A stretch of 64,000 nucleotides of DNA from Blasia pusilla (lineage: Eukaryota; Marchantiophyta; Marchantiopsida; Blasiales): positions 12,214,001-12,278,000 of the forward strand of contig CM114274.1 in the NCBI GenBank assembly GCA_050084515.1. Reading direction: 5' to 3'. A program made the position numbers and the translations under genes. The notes beneath the pieces are model-generated. The model was not told the origin of the DNA, searched no databases, and saw only the letters and a program-made list of their open reading frames with translations. This document shows positions 30,898 through 41,933 of the stretch, in pieces (position 1 is the first letter of the stretch; the number at the start of each line of letters is the position of its first letter).

Positions 30898-31214
30898 GTA
30901 TGACGGCTTGTAAGCCAATCTCTACACCGTGAGACCAGAGTGTGAAGCTAAGAGTGGATGAATGAGAGTTTCTTGCAGATTCTAATATGTACAGACGCAT
31001 GGTTGGAAGTTTGATCTATCTAACTATAACCAGACCATCATGCAGTTTAGTAGGCCAACAACATAGCTCAAATCTGCTCTGGTTATAGTTAGATAGATCA
31101 AACTTCCAACCATGCGCCTATACATATTAGAATCTGCAAGCAACTCTCCTTCATCTACTCTTAGCTTCACACTCTGGTTCGACGGTGTAGAGATTGGCTT
31201 ACAAGCCGTCATAC
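30898..31214. repeat. 137 bp snap-back inverted duplication in Copia-2
   Basis: Arms 30898-31034 and 31078-31214 are near-perfect reverse complements with a 43 bp spacer. The left arm codes on the plus strand for MTACKPISTP ... YRRMVGSLIYLTITR. The right arm gives the same peptide on the minus strand and continues through the spacer (ADLSYVVGLLNCMM) as the element should. So a piece of the RT-RNase H connection was copied once directly and once inverted. Beyond 31214 the normal plus-strand reading resumes (HDIALHVALVAPRKLNVVRR). Confidence 0.9.
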
Positions 31215-31339
31215 ACATGACATCGCCTTACATGTTGCATTGGTTGCTCCTCGAAAACTTAATGTTGTAAGGAGGATTATACGGTATGTGAAATTCTCTA
31301 TTCAATTCGGGTTTTAATTTGAACCTTCTTCGAGTTTTC

Positions 31340-31800
31340 AATTATAGGAATTCACAGATGTTGATTGGGCAGAAAGCATGTCTGATTGACACTCCACATA
31401 TGGTTATTCATTTACTTTAGGAAGCGCAACTATAAGTTGGGCTTCAAAGAAGCAACCTACAGTTGCTTTATCTTCAACATAGGCTGAGTATAGAGGAGCA
31501 ACCAATGCAGCATGTGAGGCAATGTGGCTTCATCAATTACTTGTTGAGATTGGTGTTAGTACCTTCGGACCTAGTGTAATATAATATTGGTAGCATCAAG
31601 CTTGCTAACAACCATGTATTTCATGCTCGTACAAAGCATGTTGAAGTGCACTATCATTTTATCAGAGAGAAAGTGCTTGCAGGAGAAATAGATCTTGTAA
31701 ATATAGGTACATATTAGCAAATTGCTGATATCTTTACAAAGGCATTGTCTAGAGATAAGTTTGAAATGTTTAGAAATGATTTAGGCATTAGAGATATTGA
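31340..31800 (+). pseudogene. Copia-2 RNase H and C-terminus
   Basis: FTDVDWAESMSD, a stop, then YGYSFTLGSATISWASKKQP, TVALSST, AEYRGATNAACEAMWLHQLL show the RNase H Asp-Glu-Asp arrangement of copia elements. The reading ends with HVEVHYHFIREKVLAGEIDL and QIADIFTKALSRDKFEMFRN, the standard pol C-terminus, about 30 bp before the polypurine tract. Several stops. Confidence 0.87.
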
Positions 31801-31808
31801 TAGGAGCT

Positions 31809-31820
31809 TGAGGGGGAGTA
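31809..31820 (+). other. Polypurine tract of Copia-2
   Basis: TGAGGGGGAGTA lies directly upstream of the 3' LTR, the usual copia plus-strand primer sequence. Confidence 0.85.
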
Positions 31821-31821
31821 T

Positions 31822-32130
31822 TGAAGATTGAGTTACAGTCAAACTCATGAGACATATGAACTGCTACATTTGGTACTCACACGAAGTAGGGAAGCTTAGT
31901 CTTGATTAGTTAGTTAAGCACGATTATCTTAACTAAGGTTAGTTCATCATAGTTAGTCTAACTCGAGACTGTGGTTAAGTTTAGGGTTAGGGTTGCTTGT
32001 ACATACCCTATATAATTGAGAAGGGGACTAGCCTCCACTCATTCTCTCATTGCAAATTTCGTTCTCCATGGTGGTGTGATAGTGTGAGAGCCGTTTTCCA
32101 CCAATTATGCTTCTTTAGCAGTTTTCTACA
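31822..32130 (+). repeat. 3' LTR of Copia-2
   Basis: 309 bp matching the 5' LTR, starting TGAAGATTGAGTTACAG and ending GCAGTTTTCTACA, then ATATG of the target. It follows directly on the polypurine tract. Confidence 0.9.
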
Positions 32131-32275
32131 ATATGTTATCTAGCAGGGACCATGGTTGGCTTGTTGGACGTGTGGTGGGCCACATAGGCAAAGGGACTAC
32201 CCGAAACATGGGAGAGGGCCACAGGCGCCTCCGATTGCTCAAGAGCCACAAAGGATGGCCCTACCACAGTTGTAG

Positions 32276-32662
32276 TGTGATCATTGTCACCGATATGGTC
32301 ACACTAGGGATAGGTGTTATGATATTCAGGAGGTATGTCTAGAGGTAAGGAGAGGACTTGGGGGGAAGAGAGTTGGTGGAGATCGAGTAGTGGATGATCG
32401 TCGTGGTAGAGTGCCATCACCAATCACAAGAGATGGACGACGTGCATCCGGTGCAGAACTCTTTACACGCATTGATTGTTTGGAGCAGAGGATTGCTGCC
32501 ATGATGATGATGCAGCTAAAGGCAAGGCTGCAGTTGAGACTTGCTAGTGTGGCGTCAGCCTCCACATCTTACCACGAGGTTGGTGAGGATTGTGCGGGGA
32601 TGGGATTTATATGTAGTGCAGCTCAGGTTGAGGAAAGTCCATCCCTCCTCAACTACCTCTGA
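32276..32662 (+). pseudogene. Nucleocapsid region of copy 3 with intact CCHC knuckle
   Basis: An open frame begins at a canonical zinc knuckle CDHCHRYGHTRDRC (32276-32317, CX2CX4HX4C complete). It continues through a basic stretch (KRVGGDRVVDDRRGRVPS) into RIDCLEQRIAAMMMMQLKAR, a short coiled-coil-like helix. Copy 2 has the matching QIQQLQQQIAIMALRLP. This knuckle binds the element RNA. The frame runs about 128 codons to 32660, where a stop and frameshift precede the protease. Confidence 0.8.
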
Positions 32663-32899
32663 ACAAGAGGCAGTTACCTCTCCATGCTCACAACGAGGCG
32701 GCCAACTGGAACACCTCCGTTGGTCCAACTCCCAACTTTGCCAACTCCATGGCGGAAAAAAATGGAGTCTGACTCATCCTAGTGGCCACCTCCAACAACG
32801 TGGTCTATAGTGGCTCCACCCGAGCCAACATAGTAGTCGTCTCTCCAACTCCCTATGATGTCAACACACCTACCTCATCCGTGGGTACTACCGGCTGGA

Positions 32900-33450
32900 C
32901 TTGCCCTCGGAGCAGATGCTCGGGACGTTCCCCACTGAGTCATGGCATGCGGCGGCGGCAAAGTTGGTAGATATTCCAACTCGACCGGCCATAGAGCAAG
33001 CCATGATCATACCATGTGTGGTGTTGTTGGATAATCGAGCAAGAGTGTTTCGCTTGGTTAGTTCCACAGGTACGGTGTACCACCCGTAGCGCATCCTAGT
33101 TAATTCAGGAGCGCAACCCTTGATGTTAGGGAAGGCGGCGTGTTTGGCGTTGGGGTTACGGAAAGGCGACATCAAGCATTGTCCCTTTCAGATACAAACA
33201 TCTATTGGGGGCGTATCATCCACACAATATATCACTCGATAGGAGTTAGTGATTAGACTCCAGCCATAGCATGAGTCGGATAGTGTGATGGTGCGCACTT
33301 GGACGATTACGACACCAGCAGAGTCATACGATGTGTTGGTAGGGAGTACGATGTTGTATCCCCTAGGGTTCATTCTGGATTTTTGGGAGGAGACGGTTTC
33401 TTATCGGCCAGGGTGGCAATCAGGTGATGGACGGGTAAGCCATCTACTGG
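32900..33450 (+). pseudogene. Retropepsin-like protease of copy 3
   Basis: The reading includes ESWHAAAAKLVDIPTRPAIE, VVLLDNRARVFRLVSSTG, a stop, then LVNSGAQPLMLGKA (33096-33137), CPFQIQTSIGG, TWTITTPAESYDVLVGSTML and YPLGFILDFWEETVSYRPGW. The catalytic aspartate of DSG is asparagine (codon 33102-33104), which alone would kill the enzyme. Two more in-frame stops occur between active site and flap. Homology to copy 2 is clear across about 120 residues. Confidence 0.8.
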
Positions 33451-33599
33451 TGTTGTTTGTAGGGAGTAGTGATGGTTGACCACGTTGGCAACATTCATAG
33501 GTGATGTTAGCTTATCTAGAGGGTTTGGGGAGAGGAGCATACAGGCAGAGGACATTCCCGTAGCGGATAGTCCCACAGAGAGACATGCTAGGGTGGATG

Positions 33600-33890
33600 T
33601 CTCTTCCCATGGTACGGAGCTTCGTTATTGATGTTGAGGACGAGCATTGAGATGCGTGGAGTGCAGATGAGCTCGTGAGGCAAGCGTGGAGCCGTGCCTA
33701 TGTTTGGAGAAGGGTACGAGAGTGTTAGATCTCTTTGGAAGGATCAACACATCGGGTTGCTGCAGTGTGGCACTGTTGCAGGGACGATGACACCAATGGT
33801 GCTAGATGTGTGTAGGATAGTAGATCATGTGAGGTACATAGGTGTTTACTATCTGAAGTTTGAGGGAACCAACTGCCAGCTAGGGGGGCG
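33600..33890 (+). pseudogene. Start of C5-MTase domain in copy 3
   Basis: DAWSADELVRQAWSRAYVWR is followed, after a small frameshift, by GTRVLDLFGRINTS (motif I; the LDLFGRI codons are at 33725-33745, with R for the second G). Another shift leads to GLLQCGTVAGTMTPMV and VRYIGVYYLKFEG, resembling the motif II region. Copy 2 shows the same two blocks (VQKAWSEAF and GIRVLDLFGGINT). The rest of the domain is missing. Confidence 0.65.
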
Positions 33891-33894
33891 GTTG

Positions 33895-33917
33895 TTTAGG
33901 TTTTAGGGTTTAGGGTT
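33895..33917 (+). repeat. Short interstitial telomere-like run
   Basis: TTTAGGTTTTAGGGTTTAGG reads as about three imperfect units of the plant telomere repeat TTTAGGG. It marks the end of MTase-retrotransposon copy 3. Similar two-unit runs occur at 13506-13523, 25306-25323 and about 60888-60899. Confidence 0.65.
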
Positions 33918-33919
33918 CC

Positions 33920-34112
33920 GTGGGCTCTAGACGGGCTCGAGTGCGGGCCGCGGGTATCGAGGCCCTCATGGACATGTCCACAGGCACGGACTTTGTCCTT
34001 GTGCAACCTTGACCCAAGTTGCTCGTGTTGGCTATTGGGATACCAAAAAAACGCAGACGGGGGACTCATTGGGCATGTTCGTGGACATATCCGTTTCTGT
34101 GCAACCTTGGTT
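33920..34112. repeat. Fragment of a GC-rich dispersed repeat with ACATGTCC motifs
   Basis: GGACATGTCCACAGGCACGG and TGTGCAACCTTG (twice, about 34000-34010 and 34098-34109) also occur, direct or inverted, at 50740-51082 and 52357-52410. The stretch is probably pieces of one small transposon family with CAAGGTTGCAC ends. Confidence 0.55.
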
Positions 34113-34990
34113 AGGGCACGCACCCTAAAGGGCCTAAGGGCATTCCACTCCCAAGCACATTTTCTTAGTGAGAATTGTAAGAGATATAAAAATTGGGGTG
34201 TAAAGAAATGAGAGAAGGATGCTAGTGAGGAACCAATGTTATATCCACATTACTGAATGATGGCTTCTTTCAGTCATTCCACATATATGATAAAGGGTGG
34301 ATTAGTGAGTATCACCACGTATGTGGCTAATCTTGTGAATTTTAGGATAAACTTAAGGCCTTTGTTGTTATCCTAATAAGAGATTGAGTGCAAGATTATT
34401 TTTTGACACATTCAATATGTTCTTAAGCACTTTTCATTATATAATATTAGTCGGTGCTACTATTACACTTAAAGTCTCTCACTCTATAGGACCATTTATC
34501 CATATTGTGTCACGATATAAAGTCCGTTGTGTTTATTTGTAAGACTACTTATATATTTTGAAATAATTTGGTACTAGTACCGTACTACTAGGTATCAAGC
34601 TATAATATATTGAACTTGCTTGAAAATTTTATTTGAAGGTTTGTAGACTCCTTAAGTTAGTCACTAATATGAACTAACTATGGATAAAATTATCTTCACT
34701 CCCATCCTAAACCAAAGTGTATGTGCTAGACAAAATTCTTTATGATAAAAACAATGGTGATAAGCACAACTTAGATTTCCAACTTCTAAGTTCCTCCATA
34801 AGTTCTTGAACATGAGTCAAATTACTTTATCCTCTCCTTGTTCGTTCGCAGAAATCATAAACTTTCCATGGTACTATGTACTTATTTATTAACCTTCTTC
34901 CTCCTTTACTCTACGCTCATCCAATATAGTCTAAACTTCAAACCCTTCTTGATCTTTGACTATGATAAGGTTGGGTCATAATAGTCTTGT
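34113..34990. other. AT-rich intergenic sequence
   Basis: No gene is recognised. On the minus strand the last ~240 bp before 34990 may continue the gypsy integrase tail of the next feature with many stops, but I could not follow it reliably. Confidence 0.4.
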
Positions 34991-35281
34991 TCAAGAGGGG
35001 TCTTGATTAGCCGTGAATGCCTTTACACTATGTTCAATAATATGGAAAACATCATGAACTTGCTTCATCTCGAAAAACAACCTCAATCTGTATGACACGT
35101 CCTTAATATTTTCGTGTATCTCAAATGATCCGATATATCTTGATGCCATATTCTTGAAAATAATTGAAGGTAATTGGTGGGACCTCACTCTTAGCCAAAT
35201 GAGATTCCCAAATTCATAGCTCACATCTCGCCTATGAGCATCAGCTTGTCGCTTGTAGCAATGTCGTGCGCTTTCTAACAT
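34991..35281 (-). pseudogene. Ty3/gypsy integrase C-terminal fragment
   Basis: A 96-codon frame reads ESARHCYKRQADAHRRDVSY, EFGNLIWLRVRSHQLP, KNMASRYIGSFEIHENIKDV, SYRLRLFFEMKQVHDVFHII. This is the end of a gypsy integrase: the kinked helix before GD.V.L, the RYIGPF-type GPY/F module (here RYIGSF) and the VFHVS-type end. It is closest to chromovirus-like gypsy elements and unlike Gypsy-1. No other domain lies beside it. Confidence 0.82.
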
Positions 35282-38200
35282 TGCAAAAGGCTCTCACAAT
35301 AGTCTTGCAACTGCTTCTCTAAGAAGTCATATAACCATACATTGTAGGAAATAAATGCAACAAGATTAGGTGATCACATGATTGTAAGTTAGAATATCAA
35401 TCATTCAATTGTCAAGTCTTTTTTTTTGTTACAACCCGGGAACAATATAACCCGGAAGCATAGTTTTGGAATCATGGGATGACTATGACAAACGGTTTCC
35501 AATGGTTAAAAGACACAATCAAAATACTATTTTCTCTCCAATATGGGGAAAAAATGATGGTATTCTAATTCTGCCATAATGAAATAGAATCCCACCTACT
35601 CAGTTGATGTTCATAAAATCTATGTTGTTGTCAGATCTACAATTCTAGAATATGTCAAAATCAAAAAATTAATTAATTTACTCAAAAATATACAGAGGAA
35701 AGAATTTCATACCATCTTAATGCCAAATAAAAAGACTTGTTTTGTCTCATCTAAATGAGAATTGAACTCGAGGTTCAAATTTTCTTTTTTAGACGAAAAT
35801 GTTGCAACAAAATAAATCCATACTTTTATTTTTTATAAAACTAAGAAATTCGAAATTATTTAAGAGACAACCAAGATCACTTTTACATATGGCAACATAA
35901 TCTATTTTATCCAACCATGCATCGATCCCGAAGTAGATCTTATTATGACATATTTATTACATCAGATTCTTTATATAGATAACGTACTTTATTCCATTAG
36001 AGGAAAGAGATGCGGATATGAAAAAGATATATATAGATCTATCCAATATACATATAAAAATAATTTATATCATGACCTATTGTTTCTCGTTACTCAATTT
36101 TAATTACAGTTGAACTATTTTCTATAAATAATTTTTATAAAATTTATTAAAAAAAACCATAAAAAATTATTAGGATGTTTGACGATCTGTTCAAACATAA
36201 AAAGTCGTCGTCGTTTTTCAAGTATGAAAAGTAGTCGCGGATCTTCAGTTTAGGCGATCATCTTACCTCTGCACATGTGCGGTTCTTAAATGCCTAGACG
36301 TGTACTAAGAGAATATGAAAGGTTTTGAACGAGAAACAAATCCTCGTCTTGTTCCTATGGTTTCCGGAGTTGTTCTTCGTAGATTAGATGGCATACATGA
36401 AGATATTCCAAAGCCTAGTGCGGAAGAGGATCCAGGGATAGGAAGATAAAACCGGTAATTAGTTGATGCGAACGTTGTTACAACGTTCATAAATTGCTGA
36501 GGGAAAAAATTAGAGGGCATTGAAGTTTCGCGCTTGAAGAGGTTTAGATCCATCGTAAGTCGCAGCCTCACATACACCATAACTGCAAGCTTTATGAGGC
36601 ATAAGAAGAGGAACGTGTCATTAAAGGTGAACACAACCAGTCACCGTAACTGCATAAAATCTCTCTCTCACACGATCTCCTCAACAGCCGACAATGACGA
36701 ACAACTGAATCTAGTTAGGTGACACGCTTTTGAAGTGACCAACTATAGGTTCGATGATAACGTGAGATCTTCGCTTGGTTATGACATATTCCTGCAGAAA
36801 ATTTTCATGATCTATCATAGCTCTCACAGTCAAGGAGAGTTGAGTTTGCAGAGGTCCTCCAGCTTTGATAAGAATCTAGCGACCTCATATCACTGCAACA
36901 AGTCCGGGAGTACTAGATGAAAATGAACATCTTTTATCATGAGAAAGAATCACCCATGTTACACAGCCCTCAAATTATTCTATTGATCAACGGGGTATGT
37001 GAAATTGGCTAGGGATTTCATCTGGAATTCGCAAAAATCTATTTATCTCGTCGGCACAGTTGTCAAGAGTCTACACTTGAAAGATTGTATGGACTTCACG
37101 TTGGTAGCTGAAGTATTCACGTAAGTCGGGTAGCGAGTGCTTACGCGAACGACCGTGAAATTTGAGAGGAATCAGGGACACACCAAAATTTTCCTCAGAA
37201 GATCTCTGAACTGACATAAAAAAAAGTAAGGAGTGTTTAAAGCTATGGATATTCCAGTGATGAGTGAAGTATGAGACAATACTTACAGTAGGAGCACGGC
37301 TGAGTAGGTCGACGCGTACGCTGTGTACTGGCGCTCCTGGTTAAGATATACTTCCCTCTTCAACTAATCTCAGTCAGGGACTGACCAATATTCGGAGTAA
37401 AGGCTGCCCATATCCTTGAAGCATGGCATCGATAGGCGGGATCCTGTACCTGCTACGAGAGCTGCCTGGCTGACCTCACGACTCTAGGTCCCACTTCTAC
37501 AGTGTCGTTGACATGTAAAGGGCGAATCTTCTGTGAGCTGAGAGGAGATTAATTTTACTTGAAACAAGTTGATTCATCTGAGAGAAATGGTTTCAAAAAA
37601 ATTTTAAAATTTTAAAAATACATAACTATTTGGACAGTGATGCGGGCGATTATTCATTCACATCGTTGAGTCTGATACCCGTACCCTTCGAGTTCCATGT
37701 AAATCTGCGGAAATCTAGGAATAGCAACGTCAGGACGGTGTAACTGGTACGTGAGTGCTTTCATGTCATGAAAGACGTCGAGGTAGTTCTTCCGCAGAGC
37801 ATTTCACGTACATCTAGCGCAGAGCAAGAGTTCCGCTTTCTTGAATTGAACATGGATATAAACTAGAATACTGTAAAAATAATGGAGGTAAACCTTAGCT
37901 AATAAAGGATCGAGACCAGGTTCAGCTCCCTGGAGCTCGGAAATCGACTATCAAGAAGAATCCGAAAAGGGACAAGTTTTTAAATCTGACCGTCACTTGG
38001 TTCTAATTCCATTTCCAAAGCTGACTCCATTTTAGTAGCCTAAGCATCACAGCCGTTTCACTTCACAGCGCTTCGGTTTTCGAATTCAGACAATCGTCAG
38101 CACACTTTCTAGAACTTTCAGCCTGATTCCACGGGAGTGCTGAAACAAAGAATAAACGCCGCTGACAGTGATGAGCCAGCTTTCTGTCTCCAATACCTAA

Positions 38201-40451
38201 TTCGCGCCGATTTTACCGGCTAAAAGGAATAAGGGGAATATTTACCTTTTGCAAGCAAGATCGACAGATATTGAAGTCACATGACTCAATTTTCACCGCT
38301 TTCTGAAAATGTCCTCCACGTGTACGTCACCGTGCACGTAATCACGATACAAAGTTTGGTTGTGGTCCGCTCCCATAGAGAAGGTGACCTACTCTCGACA
38401 TCATGACCGGGGGCCTCCTCCTTTTCCTTGGCCCCGGCAGTCTGTGGCCCTCATTTTCTCTACTATTCAATCCTCCTTTTACATTCCCGATGCCTTCCTT
38501 TCATTTTCAGGGCTTCACTGTGGGCAGCCTTATGGAGAGTTCCTTGACGGAGGACCTCTGCTTCTATTCGCCTTAAGGGCTTAAATCAGTTTTTCGTTGT
38601 CCGGTTGTGGCTAATTAGATTACATATTTTTATAAAAAATCATGTTACGGATACATTTAGGGTTTAACTTTTATATTCAGTAACGAAAAATCAATAGGCC
38701 ATGATATATTTTAATTTTATATTTTTAATATTTTTAATTATCTATGAAAAAAATTTACCTATCTTAATCCGACTTGCAATTTTTCTTACATTCTAATCAC
38801 ATCTTAGTAGCTGAGCTCGAAGCTGTGATGTCGAACAACTGGTACATGATCCTTCTCGTCGGAATGTGTACGAACTCCTCCGCCAACTGACGGCAAGCAC
38901 ATTCAAGCACAAAGTCAGATGAGATGATGAGCGGATGCAAGAGATTGCGAACTGAAGTAATGTCGATGTATATACGTAACTTGATCCATGACATTCTACT
39001 CGAATAGAACATCACTCAAAAGTGTGAACATGAGAATGTCTCTACATGCATTTTTCGTATGTACTTTACCCCGTCAAATACCGATGATAACGGACGAGCA
39101 CCGTGAACTCACCGCACTGGCATCTGCTTTCCACCATCAGGAACTACTTAAATCGATTAGGACTAGAAGGATGGCGGCAGGCACTCGACGGCGATCGGAA
39201 TGCAGCTTTAAATGGTACATATCGCCACTCTGTGGTCCATAGCACGTTTAAGACCTAATAAGTTCTTAGACTCGCTAGGGATATGTATGCTCATGAGTCC
39301 CAGTTCATTTAGCTTCATTCATTCACGCCAGGAGGAGTGGCTGAAGCCTTGCGAGAAATTAAGACGAACGCAACACAGGGGTTTCGATACGGACGAGTGG
39401 AATTTGATTTCCGTGGGCAAGGTCCGAGAAGACCACCAACCTAGTGCGTCAGAAGGGCCGTCGCCGAGATGACCTATTGTTTGGGTTCTGAGCATGAAGC
39501 ATGTCGTGTTTCCCCGTCCTACTTCATCGATACACATCGGTTCGTCCACATAGACCGTAAGTCGCATTTTCCTCCGGCTGCAGTGTTATTGCTTACAAGG
39601 TACTAAGTAAGAATCATCTTGCATGCAAGCTAGCACTTGTTGTACATTTTGAAATGGCGGCATCAAATTAGACTTTTGCTGAATGGACTCCAGAGCACTT
39701 TTTGACGAGTATAAACTTCATTTCGTGGCCCAAATGAGGTGCTTTACACAAAAGCATCAGATTTGTCTCTAAAACCCGTATGGAATCTTAGCAAAGCGAT
39801 GTAGAAGGAGTGGATTTCTTCAGCGAAATCTTGGACACATATATATCTTACTAAACATTCAGAAGATATAGTTATTGCAGACGAGGAAAACCACCTCCGT
39901 AAGGCTCCTGCCTCTGGGGGATACTTGGTGAAACACGTCACAATTGAACAGCAGACCTGATGCTCGATGCCACCGACGATGACGACAAGCTTGGATTCGC
40001 TGCCTTAAGTGGCTGAAATAGACAACAGAAAGTTAGAAAGTACATCAATATCGCCAATCAATTTCTCAGGAAAGCCAGAAAATCACGCACCGATATTGCC
40101 TCAAGATGGTAACTCCAACCTAATATTTCATCGTGAAAGATATTCCCGTCTAAATTTTCGTTTAGAAGCTTACTGAGTCTCGCCCACAACGTTCAAAACC
40201 ATCCGAAGGCCACAATTATCTAAAAGGAACACTTCACGAATTTTCCGACCATGACGGAGGTTTGGGTTAGTGACAGTCGAGTAACCTAAAGAATCCTAAA
40301 ATCCGACTATCCGGACTACATTCAATAAGGCTCTAGTTCACAAAACTTTTAGTACAAGATCTTTGGAACCACAAACGAAGGGCACAAATAGAACTCGGGG
40401 GGCACTTTCTGCTATAACTTGACGCAAAATTTGTGGCCGAAGGTTGAGGAA
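35282..40451. other. Gene-poor stretch downstream of the bHLH gene
   Basis: 35282-36230 is AT-rich with A/T runs. 36230-40451 has more even base composition and no retrotransposon motifs. Frames of 60-110 codons exist (for example 36305-36634 minus, 38360-38584 plus, 39319-39567 minus) but none shows a known domain, codon regularity or conserved splice partners that I can defend. Part of it may be 3' untranslated or regulatory sequence of the bHLH gene. Confidence 0.45.
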
Positions 40452-41933
40452 TTACGCCCCGCGAATGAGCACCTTTAAGGCAATTACGCAGAAGAAAGTA
40501 TTGTCGAACATCTTGGTGATGCTGCATCGGCAAATGTCCAAATGTAATCGCTCCACCGCTTTCATCGTACGACTCAGATAGTCGCGATGACATCTGCAAC
40601 TCTTGAGCGCCACTGCTTCACTGCCACCCTCTAATTGAACGTGAAAGTCGACGAGACAAAAAATTTTCTGCACCTCTGGCCAAGGTATCGTCAACACCTT
40701 CGTGTCTTCTTTCATCTGTATCCCAGGAGGTCTACTGGATGTGTCCTTCAGCGTCGCGACAGTTTTCTTCAGTTCCTCCACTCTTTGCTGCAGGGTTTTC
40801 ACGTACTTTACACTGTCATGTACAATGGAGGCCCTGTCACGCTTCATCGAGCAAGTGACAATAATTTAGCTCGTAGTGCGATTCTTTCAATGAACGAATT
40901 ACTCGGTTCCAACAGGTTCATCTGCTTGAAATCCCAGCTTACAGGACCATGTTTGCTGAGACTCGCCATTCAAGACGCTGGTAGTTAGTCGTTCAGGAGA
41001 TTGAAGAGTTGAACACATTCCACCGTAGATCACTTTGAATAGTTTTTGCTCCATGTAACCCATCCCAGAGATTCAGAAACTGCTTGCAGAAAACAATTAT
41101 CACACGGAGAAAGAGGACGTTGTTACCTTGGGACCCTGGGGCAGCAGGCGTTCGAGAGTCGAGATTTTATAGCTCATATCATCTCTGCGCTGGCGTTCCC
41201 TGATGACGTGCTCGACCTGATCCGTATTAGCAAGGCAGGCCTTCGTTGCCCATTTGGACACTTTCTTTGACCTTTCTTCCCATGGCGGTCGCTTGGATGC
41301 TCTCGTCCTCAAGGACTTGGGAGTCGGCGATGAACTCTGAGAGGGTGTCATTGATCCAACGGAAGCGTCTTCGCTAAGCTGCAAGACTTCGGAGCTCGGC
41401 ATCAGTGGCGAAATTGTACGTGGAGTCGGTTGCGGTCGGGGTTCCAAGATGATCGACATGGGCGGAGGAGCCAAAACAGGAAGGTTAACTGCAGAATAGT
41501 GAGAGGTAGGATTGCCAATTGCAGGGAAGCTCGCCACGTCCTGTGCGGTGAGAAGAAATTCGTCCATCACCTCCTTCATCCAACTGGAGTCAATCTCCTG
41601 AAGGATTGGACTCTCGCACGGGAGCAATTGCTGATGAAGAGGAGAAGGTGGGTCCAATGTAGCATTATCACCAGAGCTAGTCGTAGTGTATAATTGATGA
41701 AACTTGGAATCGCACACCATTTCCATGGGAATCGCTTGATGTTGGTGCACAAGCTCTCCAGCACCTACAGGAGGGGCATAGTCGTCGGGTAGCTTGTATT
41801 GTGATGCGCAAGAGGGCGCGTGACTGAGCAAGATCGGAAACTGCTGCTCAAACTTTTCAAAGAAGAATGTGTCGTGGCAGAACGCCCGTGACAGTTGATC
41901 TTGACACACATCCTGAGACAAGTCGGGACACAT
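40452..41933 (-). CDS. bHLH transcription factor with C-terminal ACT-like domain, two exons
   Basis: Exon 1 is 41933-41127 (269 codons), exon 2 is 40841-40452 (129 codons plus stop); the 285 bp intron has GT (GTAACA) and AG (GATGAAG) ends and splits the bHLH loop in phase 0. The start ATG is preceded by an in-frame TGA two codons upstream. The basic region HVIRERQRRDD (from about residue 242) keeps His, Glu and Arg at the positions that contact an E-box/G-box CANNTG. Helix 1 is MSYKISTLERLLP; loop and helix 2 read GPK then RDRASIVHDSVKYVKTLQQR. Residues 1-230 are rich in Pro, Ser and Gln with a short acidic helix (SSWMKEVMDEFLLTAQDV), perhaps an activation region. After helix 2 about 70 residues (VDFHVQLEGGSEAVALKSCR ... 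FCVIALKVLI) have the pattern of the ACT-like dimerisation domain of many plant bHLH proteins. DRASIV in helix 2 is typical of the plant group that includes the tapetum regulators bHLH10/89/91 and EAT1/TIP2, but other groups share it; the subgroup is undecided. Nuclear DNA-binding regulator. Confidence 0.85.
40842..41126 (-). other. Predicted intron of the bHLH gene
   Basis: 285 bp between ...CCCAAG and CGTGACAGG on the minus strand. Splicing here turns the exon 1 sequence LLPQGPK into a continuous bHLH loop and helix 2, whereas reading through gives VTTSSFSV and a stop. The acceptor lacks a strong pyrimidine tract, so the exact AG should be confirmed by cDNA. Confidence 0.75.

Larger units (their letters stand above)
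26711..32130 (+). mobile_element. Copia-2: full-length but dead Ty1/copia element
   Basis: LTRs 26711-27013 and 31822-32130 flank gag, protease, integrase, RT and RNase H in copia order on the plus strand, with a primer site and a polypurine tract. It is inserted in MTase-retrotransposon copy 3, and ATAT abuts both outer edges as a probable target duplication. Coding sequence is broken throughout, and two snap-back inverted duplications lie in it (29713-29756 and 30898-31214). Confidence 0.92.
24409..33890 (+). mobile_element. MTase-retrotransposon copy 3, split by Copia-2
   Basis: The 24409-26710 part repeats copy 1 and runs on about 200 bp further. After the Copia-2 insertion, 32131-33890 continues the same element: CCHC knuckle, retropepsin and the start of the MTase. 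Joining across the copia is supported by the ATAT repeat at both edges and by the gag-to-knuckle order. It ends near 33890, before MTase motif IV, at a telomere-like run. No RT or integrase is seen. Confidence 0.78.

Noticed and set aside
33694-33906. Independent 70-codon gene after the protease of copy 3
   Set aside because: It is a frameshifted part of the MTase start, as shown by LDLFGRI in the neighbouring frame and by the order in copy 2.
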